A DNA stretch of 64,000 nt from Bugula neritina. Taxonomy: Eukaryota > Bryozoa > Gymnolaemata > Cheilostomatida > Bugulidae. Numbering within the stretch: the stretch's first letter is position 1; each line of letters opens with the position of its first letter. Position numbers and translations under genes: made by a program. Below are positions 1 to 14,100 of this stretch, in pieces. The notes below the pieces were generated by a model, which was given only the letters and a program-made list of their open reading frames with translations, did not search any database and was not told where the DNA came from. Location: positions 24,199,128 to 24,263,127 of the forward strand of contig OZ037767.1 of NCBI GenBank assembly GCA_964035545.1. Direction: 5' to 3'.

Positions 1-503
1 AACTTCAATTAAATATTTAATACTTGATGAGCAAATGGCTACTAGATATATAAAGCACACTTCCACTGTTGAAGAGCGTTATTAATTGTTAAAAGGACGG
101 CATGTGATGCATATACTATGTAATTTGGTTTCATGCAGTCATATTCACATAAAATAGTTGCTTTTTAAATAAAGATCGGATTTTCGAGCTCAAACACGAA
201 ACAAATTACACAAATCAAATTGTTGCTGTTTATTTAACTAAAAAAACCATTCCAGTCAGAAATTGTCCAGCCGATAACATCTCATACAAATTCTTAGCAA
301 TAAGCAGTGAAATATGTGAGCAAAATCTATTATAATATTGCATATTGTATGCTGCTAATGCATAATATATACTATAGATGCAGCATACACTATATATGCA
401 TCACCAATGGTTGCTAGAAATCAGATTGTGCTGCTATCCAAAATAGTAAAAACAATTACCAAATATGCTTTTACAGGCAAAAGACAAAATCTACATACTG
501 TAC

Positions 504-2104
504 CTGTGAGAACTCCTGAAGGCTTGAAAACAGTCACCATCTTGTCGATAACTTCTTTCACAATCCAGGAAAATGGAAATTTGTTTGTGAAATTAGCATT
601 TCCTTTACCAGCTGAGCGCAATAAAAATGATGTTGGAAGTCGCTGAAATTGAAAATATGACAACGCTGTGTAATAGCTGATTATAATCTAGCACTATTTG
701 TTAGTTTAAGAAAGGCCTACTGCTTAACAAATTGTTTAACTTTGTAGTGATTTTGGGTCTACATTAATTTGGATTCTCTACGCTAAATATTGCGTTAGCT
801 GTGCTAACTTAGGAAGTTATAGACGCATCTTGAAAATTAACTTTTTGAATGAAAATCATGATGCCATCAGCACATCTTTAGCTCAGTGGCTAGTCAATAA
901 CAACACTCAATCATAATTAAAATATAAATATTTGGTGTTTTTATAACAAAACTCAAAGCATTCGTTTCTTATTCAGTTTATGGGAATGACCAAGTACTTC
1001 ATGACTGCCGGCTTTCTGAAAATTTCACATGACTAGCCATCTTGGTGAACTAAAGTTTCAGTTTCTTCAACATGTAAGGTTAATTCATTAAAATAAATTA
1101 GGTTGCACATATCAAAGGCAATATTGTGCACGCACACTGTTTATTAATTGTTATTAAATTATCTTTTAAAACCTGCATGATTTTTACACTATTCTTGGCT
1201 CACCAATCTTACTGATGAAATAAAACATACTTTTAAAAGCAGATAAAAATTGAGGTTAATAATAATGATAATTTAACTCACAGAGGATCCAGTTTTTCCT
1301 GAACTGGTCTGTGTTATTTGATCAAAATTCAAGCCAAATTCACCACAATGCGAAAATATCTGCAGCCACAAAGATTTAATTCCCTCATCATCTTGATTGA
1401 GAATTTTCAGATTTTTTTGTCTGTCGATGAACACAATAACAGCTGCTAATGCAGGTCTAAAAGACCTTTCCAAGGAGTCTTCTAAAGCATGCCTGTATAA
1501 TTATACAACACCATATTAATATTAAGCTAATAATAAGCAAATTTATATATACATTTAGCTTCTATATTTTGTTTACTTAAGGAGACAAAAAATACCTAAC
1601 AACAGTTTAAAGCAGCCAAACTTTTACAGAAAATAAATCAATTTACAAGTTTGTGCACACCTTGTATAATTCTGTCTTTGCTATTTGAAACTGTGTTACT
1701 AAAAATCTTTGGCAAATAATTTGGAAAGATGAAATCTTTTGTCAACCATTCATTACTATTTAAGATTTACTATCAGAATATTTTACTAGTTAATTGCTTG
1801 TTTTGAAGTACTTAGAACATGCTCAAAAGTATTTTTTAAGATATAAAAGTTTTCAGAGCACCAGCAACTAACCTTTACCAATTTTATAGAATTCTATTGT
1901 TATTAAAGATAGAATTGTCTCATGTGAGTATCATTATCGTAATAGGCATATCAATTGGCTATTGGAATATAAATCACCTGAGTGTCTCAGACTTCTTCAT
2001 GTTACTGGCATTTGCGGCATCTGTCTTCACCCAATCACATGTGGAGAACTCCTCTTGTCTACGCAGCAGCTCATAGACATGCTTCAAGAATACACCTCTA
2101 AACT
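504..2104 (-). CDS. RNF213: Mysterin exons 66-68: start of the E3 shell; gene continues left
   Basis: Exons 1978-2104, 1282-1492 and 504-642. RPALAAVIVFIDRQKNLKIL parallels TPLLASMISFIDRDGNLELL, and NANFTNKFPFSWIVKEVID parallels NASNNVPFSWKIKDYLEEL of vertebrate mysterin. Exon 68 ends in phase 1 with a GTACAG donor. Its continuation, including the RING finger, must lie left of position 1. Positions 1-503 are read as intron and hold no other recognisable feature. Confidence 0.85.
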
Positions 2105-5100
2105 CTGCAATAAATACCGTAATTGAAAATTAAATGCAGAAAATAAAAAATATGCAAGTGCAAAGAGACATATCTATAAATCAGCAGCTTATAAATTTCA
2201 ATAAGTATTTAATGTTAGTTAATAAGACAACATAAAATTGAAAGGCAGATTCAAATCAAAGTGCTGCCTACCTAATTTGCTGTAGATGTGTCTAATTTCT
2301 GATAGCCTGTCATAATGGTCAGCACACTCAATGAGAGACATAGCATACGGCAAACAGTCTCTTATAAACTGCATGATATCTTCTGCATCTTGCGTGGTTT
2401 CTAACTCTACAGCTGGCAAATCAATGGTGTAGGGTTTAGGCATCTCTGGATCCTGTAACTGTGAACTCTCAGTCTTTAGACCTGTTGGTACATCGAGCTC
2501 TTGATGTGTCTGACCTTCAGTGTCTAGATCCGCCTGGTGCTCAGTCTGTAGAACTGTAGTCTCCATAGCTGGCTGATGGCCAGCCTCCATATCTGTCCAA
2601 TCTCCAGCTACCAGATCTCTCTGTTGTTTAGTCTCTAGATCTGTTTCATCTTCAGTGTCCTCATCTGTTTCATCTTCCGTGTCCGCATCTGTTTCATCAT
2701 CAGTGTCCACAACTGTCTGATCTTCAGCCTCCAGTACTGTCTGATCTTCAGCCTCCAGTACTGTCTGATGTCTAGTCTCTAAATTTGTTTCATCTTCCGT
2801 GTCCACATCTGGCTGATCTTCAGTCTTCAGATCTGTTTCATCTTGAGTCTCCAGTACTGTCTGATTTTCAGGCTCCAGAGCTGGTGAATTCTTGATTTGT
2901 TGATCTACTGACTCATCTGATTCACTTTCTGCTACATCAGATGCGACAGACTCTCCATCAGAGTCTGTATCCTCATCCTATAATAACAAACACGCGAGTT
3001 CTATATAATATATTGACATTAGCTTAACAATTGTCAACGAATCTGTTGCAAGTTACAAGTTCGAGCTTTACAAATTTAAAAATAACTAAAACCTGAGCAA
3101 AGTAAATTACAGATGATGGATATTTTATGTCAAGATAGAGAAAGTAAAAACATTTGCTTCTTATTGGTTGACAATTATCTCCAGCATTGCTTCAATGCAA
3201 TAAAATAAAACAATTTGCTTTATTTCTTTCACTGAGGTTATTTAACGCTTAGTTACTTTCTAAACACACCTCGGACACATCTTCTAGGGGTGGCAAGTCA
3301 TCCAAGGAATCACAATTGTCTGCATTGTCTTGTTTATTAGCTTCGTGTTTAAAATTCAAAACACTTCTGATTAGTTGACTTGGCTTGATTTCCAGGCACT
3401 TCCGCAGAGAGGGTAGCCTAAACTGTGGAGGTCGAGGATCATCTATGTGGACACAAGTCCAATTTCCACCTGTGCACAGCATAGTAATAGTTTGCTTTAC
3501 ACCTCTATTGTTTTCTTATATTCCAGTTTGAGGCATAGGTTATATACTATTTCTTACTAATCTGACTTTGCTTCGTTAAACTTCTTTATGAATATGATTA
3601 AGAAGTTTTTATAAAAAAAATCAACAGTCTTATAGCTATAAATTTAATAAAACTACGTCTAGACTTCGTTAAGAAATGCAAGAAAGAATTTAAAACATTG
3701 TTTCAATTAAAAATTATATAACACAATACACATTTATACTTATCATCATAGATAAACAAACAAATACCAATACATGGGTGGCTAGTGCGGTGATATAATT
3801 AAAATAGAAGAAGAAATCAGTATAACCTTGATAGCCAGCATACTCTTGCCCTCTAGCCAGGCTAAGCAGAAGAATGGTGTGTGTGCAGTACTCTGCTGCT
3901 GTTGGAGACTCTCTCTGTATGATGTATCTTACTGAATCTAGCAGCTCTATGCTTTCATTGGCCGATTCACACTGTATCAGCAGTAACTTTGTGCTCTGCT
4001 CAGAAAACCTTCCATAGAAAGATCTAGAAATTGTATAGAATAATTGTGCTGATTCAGAGTTTGATATTAATATACTTTACTTTTTTCTTTTGGCTTTGAA
4101 GTCTAAAAATTTGATGAGAAGCTTTTAATATGAACATGAAGTACACTATAATATGACATATTAGCAGCTCAAAATCACAAACATGCGCATACATGTGATT
4201 TTTGACAAACAAAAACATACATGGAAACACTTAAAATATAAATATTGTATCTTCACAAGCATCAAAATGTTTTCTAAAATTTTATAAACGAATAGCTGGA
4301 GCATAACATTTGAAACACAGTATTTTTTTCATGTATTTAGTTTAGATTTTATGTCAATAAAAAAGTTGGGAATAAAAAGGGGTTACATTCTCACAGGAAA
4401 TCCTAGCTTAGAAAATTGCGACAAACCTGACAGCTTCGGTAAAAAGACTCTCTTTTGAAAAGTTTTTCAGGAAGATAGTTTTGATTTCAACAGGTGTATT
4501 CAGCTGGTGCTGCAGAGAGTCAATGTCTTCATAGCTCATCAGCTCAGCAAATGTCGTCACCTGCAGAATATTACCTCAAAAATATAAAAAGTTCTGTTGT
4601 TTACCAACACTTTTTATAAGCGTTTTTTAGCTTGCTGACCAACCTATGACATGGCTAATATAGTGTAAAACCACAGCATCACACTCAACAAGAAGGGCAC
4701 TCTTTGAAATTATACTAAAGCCAGATTTATATTTTCACAATTAGACAAAAAGATAATTTTATGAAGTTTTCTTGCAATACAAGAAAACTTATCAAACTCT
4801 TTGTCTTGAGACCCTTTTTTCAACCCATGTCCAGCATGAAATGTGATAGATACCTGAATTCGCAATGCCTGCTCACTGTCAGCATGCTGACTTAGTGCAT
4901 AGTTGAGAAACTGTAAGAGTGTCTCATGACAATGGCGCTCAAGGTACATGGCTTGAATTTCTGCAGCTTCCTCCTTCAACACAGTTCTATCCAGTCTAAG
5001 AATGCACTCGGCAGTGGCACATTGCAACATGTAGGACTTGGCTCTTTTCAATACCTAAAGTTAGAGTGAATGCTATATTCATTACATCACATATAAAATT

Positions 5101-8100
5101 TAACAAACTAAAAATTACAAGAATATACACAACGATACAGCTTACATCAACATAGCAAATAATTAATTATATAATAGAGATTCATTGAACAACAAAATAT
5201 AGTAAAGTTATTGTATGAACATAAGAATTTATGCGTGAAATTGGCTTTGATGTCTGAAGTGCTATAGTGAACTTTTTTATTTACTAGAAGCCACCTTCCA
5301 TTTGGGAATCACTGAAGCAATATCTCAACAGCACCACAACAGTCAATAAAACATAATTGAACATACAAAAAAGAGTAGTCATACATACTATTTTCCATAG
5401 CTGGTCAAAACTTGTTATTTCTGTTTTCTGATCAGAGGCTTTCCTCACTACCAAAGCTGTGCATTCCGAACTGTAGCCAATGAATGACGTGGCAACAGCA
5501 GAATTTTCAAAGTATTGCCTAAATCACACATTTTTAAAATTAAATAAATTAAATAACTTAACTCCTAATATTTATGCCATAGACTCTGCTATAATAACTC
5601 AATGAGATAACAGAGCAAAAGTGGTCGAATACCTGTAAGTTGGTTTGCTGTGTGTGAATTCACCAACAATGCCAATTTTATTAATAAAATTACCTCTTCT
5701 CAAGAGCTGCCTTGTCTATAGTCCACTCAAAGTCCACTATATGATGATCACAGTCTTTAACAGGACAAGTCTCTCTCATCACTTGACGGCAGCACTCACC
5801 AATATAGTGTTGTTCTGGGCAAGGCACTCGGTATGGCACGCTTAAATACTTCCCACAGCCATTGCAATTTTCTGGGCAGGACTTCCTATAATAAAAACAG
5901 TCGCTTTTGAGTTATTTAATGTTGTGTAAATTTGAATAACATAAGGCTTATCTAAAATCTGAAAATCAAAAATGTCAATATCTGAAAATCTGGTGTGGTG
6001 ACAATAATTGGTATTTAATAGTATTCACTAACTTATTATATTTTAATATAAAAACCTCTAAAACTGCTTTTTCAACTAAAAAAGCTACAAACTACAATTA
6101 TCAATCCCTGCTTAAATTTACAAACGGATATAACTTTTAAAACCTGCCTACATTTGCTAATATAAAAGTTAAAAAAAATATAATTAAAATTTACTCACGA
6201 AGTTAGATTGAACGGCTGAACAAACTTGGTCAGCCAATTTTCCAGCTGTTCTTTAACTGCCTTCTGGTCAGCGGTAAGGAGTGAAGTGGTAGAGACGTAG
6301 TGCTTCTCTAAGCGATTGATCAGAGGTATGGGAAACTGAGAATGTACTTTGTTTTTGTCAGCTATAAGCACTAGCCTAAACAGACAAATGACAGTTGAAA
6401 TTGTCAAAGATAACTTTGCAAAAATATTTGTAACACATGTTAACACTATACATGGGTGTATTGAGCCGAATGCTGTCCCATTATCCTTACAACTGACATT
6501 CTAATGCTGGTCACCTAACATTTACCATTACCTGAACGAGTCATGTACAAATGCCTTCACACGGTGAGTGCCAAGTCCGAGATCAACAAACTTCTTGTTC
6601 CCCCACTTAGAGAAATACTGATTCAAAGCATCGTATAGACTTTCATACAAGTCATCTAAGTTAAGCAGTATCACTGGTCTACCCATATCCATACACATCT
6701 TTATTCTGTACAGGTTATGGCAAACCTAAAGATTAAATCGTTCGACTATTTAGATATGCAAAGTTTGATTTCACAGTGTTGACCAAATTATTTATTTAAA
6801 TTCTCTTGCTTGTGATGAAAGATAGACAACGTTATTCCAGTATAAATTATCAACTAAAAAGCTTTGCCAGTGAGTATTATCATGGCCATGGAATGCCATC
6901 TATGTGTAGACAGAATTATGGAAGTTGTAGCACACAAAATATATGCAGTAAAAGCCTTTAGCACAGTTTTCTTCCACCAATACGATTGAAATAGAAGCTA
7001 TCAGAAACAATAACAAACAGACCTGTGTGTAGGACACATCATCACTGAATCTGCTGCCAAAAACCACTTCAGGGTGAAGGTCATTCTCAGCAAATTGATC
7101 AAGAATCACACTGAGAACACTGAGGTTTTCAGTGAGCACTAGCAAATAGCGGCTATCCATTCTGTTGAAAACAAATCATGATATAAACAAGACTATCAAG
7201 CGTTTATAGAGAAAGTTGATTACAACGTCTAAATGCCATAGGACCTAGCCAGTTCAGGACAATCAGACAACCAACAATACTGGCAAGGTATTTTCAACAA
7301 AGCAATATTATAGAGATTGACCACGTCACTGGCAATGCAATATATATACCCAGCATATAAAGAGTGTATATAATGTTAGTGTTGAGTGTATCTTTGTAAA
7401 GGAATTGGCCAGCCTAGACCTTGACCCTGAGAAAAGGGTGGGGTTAATAACATGTGTAAACAGATTTATAATTGCTGCGTAGATTTTATTCCTTTTCTGT
7501 ATTCTATGCTGAAATAATGTCCCTATACTTGAAGTACACCCGTGAACAATCACACTAAATTGCAGTTGTCTTCTCTTAGATAATTTAAAGTTATGATGCA
7601 CTCAGAAATCTAGCTTCTCAAAAACTGGAAGCAAACCTTAAGAACACCATATTGGTTTTCACACTAACCCAGTAGATGAACCAAAGAGACTTGATTTAAT
7701 TAGTCCAATAGAGTCAGTTGGGGGACCAGATTTAGGTTCTTTCTTCAAACTTTCTATAGCAGGGCAGTGTTTTCTGAATATGGTCATTGGATCAAAAATC
7801 TCCATATCAAAACCCCCAAAGTTTCGCTTGATGCTGTGCTCAACCTGCTCTACAGTCAAGTATCCAGTTCCTCGGGCAAAGTTCACGACCATTTTGATCA
7901 AACTGCAACATTAAAATATCTTTTTTCTCTAAAATTATTTAAATTTTATTTTGCAAAAAACATGTCATAAACTTTATAGTAAAACATATACCCATTTAGA
8001 CTGAAATGCTCTAATTTCGACATAGCACACTGTTACTTGGATATTTATTTATCCTTATTATGTGCATAGCATAGTATCAAAAACTTAGACGTACATAAAT

Positions 8101-11100
8101 ACATTGAGGTTGACTTAAATTTAGTGTATTATAAATATTGCTATATTACTATACTATGACTGATACTTTTTAGTTGATGTTTAACTGAAACCTAGTTAAA
8201 ATTAGTTTGTTTATAACCTAGTGTGCTGATTACTTCTGTTGTACAGCCACTGCAAGCAAAACGCCACTCTTAACAGAAACCTTTTGTTATGATATAATCA
8301 TGGTTGCGAAGTGGCTTTTACCAGTTAGGCAACTCTAAGCAGATTTCATTTAGTTGAACAATATTGAGGTAATCCATGTTTTGGGCTTTCTTAAGCATTC
8401 CTTAAACAAAGTAATATATAGAGGTGAGTTAATATTATGTAATCGTAATATAGGAAAAAGTTAGTATTATGTAACTATAATAGTATTTAATATACAGAGA
8501 CAAGCTTATTATCAATGTGACAACTCTAATTTCATTCCAGTTTAGTAAATTATAGCCTCGAAACTGACCTACATAAATAGAACATTCTGAAGGCGCTCTT
8601 AAATCCTAAGCATGTAACAATGAAACTAACCTGTAAAAATCTCTTAAGCCAAAAAACTCAGTTAAATCTCTCCGATCTGGTTTTTTAACTTCGCAAATCC
8701 TTCTATAAGCTGTGGAGAGTGGTGTGATAATGGATTCCACCTCATCACAACGCTGGTTTGATGAGCGACATATCTCTCTACAATGCGAGCATGTTCGAAT
8801 ATATTCGGATTGAGAATACGTTGATAAACTCAAGTCATGAAATAATATCCAGACTACAAACCTAGCAATGACCTCTAGCTCATTTGTGGCAGGGACACCA
8901 ATCTGTATGAAAATGCCTCGGTTCATTTTAGCAGGATCTAATGCCCAGTTGGAAATTCCAATAAAAGCACACTTTTTATGAGGCTCTGGTTCTTCATTTC
9001 CTAAACAGCCATCTTCCAGCAACGGGTGGAGAGTCTAGGGAAAATTTAAAACAAGTCATAACCATTGAGAACTCACAACCACCAAGGAACAAATTGCTAA
9101 CAAAAATTTGTATGACTCTAAAAATGCAACAGATGGCTTAGAATTTACTCATACATTTTTATTAGTTAAATTATTATTGGTTAAAATACATTTCGTTGAC
9201 ATTAGATAGTCTTTGCACATCAATTCTAAAAATATCAAAGGTTTTCTAAGACCCATGAAGTATTTAAGAAGAGGTGATAGCTTTCTTTTATTCACTGCGC
9301 ACCTTCAATGGCATGTTTTCAGAGTCCTCAGCCAGTCCGACTTCGTCCAACACCACGACAGACACAAACTCATCCAAATTCTTCTTCTCTTGAAAAGTGG
9401 CACAATGTTTGAAAACTCCAACAATTCCAGAAGGTGTAGCGTGCTTACTACATTGGAAGGACACCATGTAAGTCTAAAAATCACAATAAAATATAATCAT
9501 CCCACCAGAAACATAATTTAGCAATTGTTTAGAATTGATACGAGCAGTCAAACAGCATCCATACGTCTTTCATGGCTCTGAATAACTCTCTTTTGGACGT
9601 CCCTCCCTTCATAGCATCCAGCACCATAGCCTTGGAGAGGGACTTTGAACTGCCAGGTTTACCAATAACAAACAGTGGGATTCTGGTCTCAATGCACACT
9701 ATCATCATAAAGACATTCTCCTTGAGAGCTTTGTTCTTAGCAATATTCTTGTGCTGACTGGAGTCCACCACTTCGTTAATCAGCATGTCTTGACATCTAA
9801 AGCATGGAAGTCAGGCTGGTGATGTAGTAGTTTGTGATCATATGTAAAAAGATAAATATGCCTTTTGCCAACCTTTATAATTTAAAACCTTGTAGATTAG
9901 TATAACTGAAATATACTAACAAGCAGTAACATGCCTCGTGATACACTGAAATTCAGTGTTAGACGTTGCAAGCAATTAACGAATTTTATGCTGTGATACA
10001 CTGGCATACATCAAAAGATATTCACGAGGAACAACATGTGCTGGCATACACCAACAGACACTGGTTATACACTAAACTCTAGCAAATAATTTGTAAAACA
10101 ATTCTAAAATCAAATATGAAGTGAAACCGGGAAACTAAAAGGGGACTAGATTTTTACAGATATTGATAGTCTATTGCCCAAAAGGCATTACAGTGAATAA
10201 ATAATAAGTAGTTTAATCTAATGAAGTGTTTGTACACACAATTTAGTGAAATTGCAAAGAAGGGGTGGGGCTTGAAATACTTAATACTTATACATACTCA
10301 CATTATCAGCAGTTTTTACATAAAAGATGCTAAATGCAACCAATTAAATCTTCTGAGTAAGCATTGCATAAGTTGTAAATGCTTGGAACATTTCAGTAGT
10401 AGTTATCTAACCCTGATCACTAACAACAATGTTTTTGAAAAATAATTTTTTTTAGATATATTTTTAAAAGCCAGTGATAGAAACATATGCTATTGTGCTA
10501 TAAGAAACTAGTCTGAAAGCACAGCCATAATACTTACAGTGTGAGTTGCTGAGATAGGATATTTGACCCATTAACCAGCCGGTTACCGAGGAGAGATGAA
10601 ATATCACTGCTAATGGCCTGGACATACTCCTGTCTAGTCTTCTCTTCTAATCTAGCCAGATAGCACACGCCAATAGACAACAGCAGGCTTCGAATCTCAT
10701 CTGTAGGCTAAAGTATATATTTATATAGTATTTAAAAACTGTATTTATATTTGCAAGTGAAACTGTTCTAAAACCCTGATTCGTTTTGAAAACTTGAGTT
10801 GCTGCGAACAGTCAGCTTACTCTAGTTTCTAAACTATGACTGTGTTTACTATAAATTGTTTCTTTGCTTCTAGAACCTGTTACAGAACAACAATAATACA
10901 AAATTACTTCTTTACTAATTTATACCAAATGTTAATGTAACATGGCACAACCACACAGGCAATATGTAAAATCTCTCTCAAAGCAAATAATTCTTTATAG
11001 CTGCTAAAATGATGATACCAACAACTTCCGAGTTACTCATGAAGCTACAGCTTTATTACATTGATCAATATTTAAAGAGACTCCTTGGATAAGCTTCTAG

Positions 11101-14100
11101 TTTGAAGAGTTCTCAGATGCACACTACACTTTGGGTTCAGTCATAACACAGACTAATTGACTGTATGTCAACACAACCTAACAGCACAAACTTACTGTTT
11201 AAGATATTTTCATCTTTAACGGTGATATTCTGCAAATGCCGAAAATAATTTCTGACCGAATCAACTAATTTGCAATTATTTTAAATTGCTGATAAAACAT
11301 TATTGCGAGTTACCTGAAAATATTCATTAGCCCTGTTTGCTGTATTGAAAGGGGTGTCAAGTCTTTCTGAACGCAAGCTTTCCATGGCTAAATAGAGAGT
11401 AGTTCGCTGAGAGTAAAACCATTTAGCTACGTCTAGGAATCGCTGAATGTCCCGTAAGCTCACAAAACTGCATTCATCCTGTGAAAAGATGCAGACAATT
11501 GTTAGCAAAAGTTAGGAAAAAAAATTGCCCCATATTATTATTATTATAATATAATTATTACTACATTACCCTGATTTTTCTGATCGAGAGGTTGGAATAT
11601 TAGCCCTATATAAGTATATCAATTGAAAGAAAAATTATGATAGAGTAAAAATCTTCAGAAATTCCAACTTTAAAGCTATAAATCTTGGCAAGCATACGTA
11701 ATGTATCACAGTATATTGAGAATGCTCTCCAATAAAATGCAACTATTTTGAATAAATGACAAATGAATGATATGCATTCTTATAAATTGCATCATTACCA
11801 AGTAAACAATAATTACTAACTAATCATTAAACAAAAATTACCATATAAACAAAAATTACTATTTAAACAACTGTTGCAAATTGAACAATTGAACAATTAA
11901 AAGTAGGATGCTAGCCGTGGCTCTTCTATTCGCCAAGGGCAATTAGAAAAACCCCTAATCTTTTAACAAATCAGGGCTACTAGCTAATACAATAACATTT
12001 AATGATAATAGGTAATGCTTTTATAAACTCTTTTTAAATTATTTCTTAAATGTTTCTACCTGTTGTCTTCTCATGAATGTCTGTGATTTTGCTAGAAGCC
12101 GAGATAAGCAGTCAGCAAGAGATGAACTGAAGTGTATATCAGTGTGGCTGTTGCCATCATCCTGTTGCAATATACACATTCACTTTATTACAATGCTTAC
12201 ATATAAATGCAATATTTCAGTGCTTTGAGAAATAAAAAAAGTATCTACGGTAACTGCAAGCTTATCTGCAAAGGCAAAATATTGAAAAAAACATCAAAAT
12301 TATATCAAATCCCTCTGTTTGAAAAATATATGTAGGACATTTTTGTATTCTAAATCACAACCCAAACAATGAATACTTTTTCTCATAATACACTTTGTAT
12401 GTATTACTTTATCTTGCTATTTTCAACTTTACAATGGGAACTTTAAAACTTAATCTCATCCTTAAGAAACACTAGAACTTATGAATATTTTTTCATTTAA
12501 ACGCTTTTTCAATTTATACAATCTTCTTTTAGCTTGGCAATGACTTATTTACTAACAAATTTACACCTGTCTGCCACAATTAGTTAAGGAGTTGTTTCCC
12601 TTTCATGGCTGACAAACATTGTAATATGTTACAAAACTTACAAATTTGACAATCATCTGTCGAATGTAAGCGCTTTCCACGCTGTTGGCAGACATGTTGG
12701 CTACGTCAGACTGAAGAGTTCCGAAGTCCCAGACCAGGGGCAGAAGACTTTGGGGCAAAGGCTGTACTCTGTACACCAGATGCCTCATAGGGATATGTCC
12801 TGCAGGTAATATAATGCAAGTAATTCTACAGCATATATTCAAGATAGGGCGGTGCTGAAACCTCAATGGCTGGTGTAACTCTTTATAAATAAATATAAAA
12901 ATCTATAATTTCCAGTAGGCGGCAGTTTAAAAAACTATAAGTCTGGCTCCAGGTCTAGCGAATAAGTATAGCCTTAATTCTAAGGTTATGAAGATCCTGC
13001 TTTTACAAATTACAGCAGCTACACAAGAATATTCAAATGGCAGAGCATATTTGTATCAAATCTTGTTTGTCATCTTTCTAAATCTAGGGGCACTCTATAA
13101 TGAAGCAACATTAAATATTTGATTCTCTCATATATAGATATTCATCAATCAGTTTTAAATTACTTTTGTATCCTAAAAGTATATGCTCAAACATGGCTAG
13201 CTTCCCTGCAGCCTGTCACAGAGCTGGCCTATCTAATTCATAACTAAAACATGAACATAATTTTACCAAATCTGTCCTTTGTGTCTTCTTCTTTAACATT
13301 ATATCCCAAGCCTGCTTCCTTCAGCTTGATAATCATGGCGTCTGTGTGTCTAAAGTTATTAAGCAATGTTCAATCACAAACTGCACTTTTGGTTCCTATA
13401 GTGCATGGTAGGGTGACAACTCCACATGCATTCTACTTGCGGAATAGAATGACTGTACAGTACAGGATACAGTATTTGATTGGTTAAAAATAATATCATG
13501 AACTATTAGAAATATATTTAAAATTCTTCAGCTTACTAGGATGCGAGTGTTACACATAAATTTTGCTTTGTCTGATCATCGTTATAAACAAAAATTGCAT
13601 TATCACATTAGACTAAAATTGTATAAAACAGTAATACATCTTTTTCATTAACAAATAAGTTTGAGTACCTTCTGTAAGGGTTGCAGGCTGCAATGATTTT
13701 CAGTTTGGCATCACAAGAGAGAGGTTTGCCATTTATTCTGTTGTCGCAGATTATTTCCTTGACCAACCCAACAGCTTCTGTTGTGTTGACTTCATCCAGG
13801 AACAAAATAGTATAAACTTCGGGAATCTAAAATTGGAGAGCTTGTACACATGACAAATAAGATACAAAAAAAAAGAAATTGTATGTATAACATGCGTACA
13901 GTTCATTTTACACAGCAAGCAAGAAGCTGAGGTAAACTGCAATAAAGTCAATTACAATTTAAAGATTTATATTTGCACTTCTAACTTTGACTAAAATGCT
14001 CTTAAAAAATTATTTGACAGAGCAAGTGTAGTGAAATTAGTGTGAGTTTGCTTAACTATCTTAGCTATATTGAGAATCTACAAAGAAACACTTTCTACAG

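Noticed and set aside
7326-7601. Minus-strand 91-codon frame between mysterin exons 55 and 56
   Set aside because: No similarity to mysterin, and exons 55 and 56 join in phase without it; read as intron.
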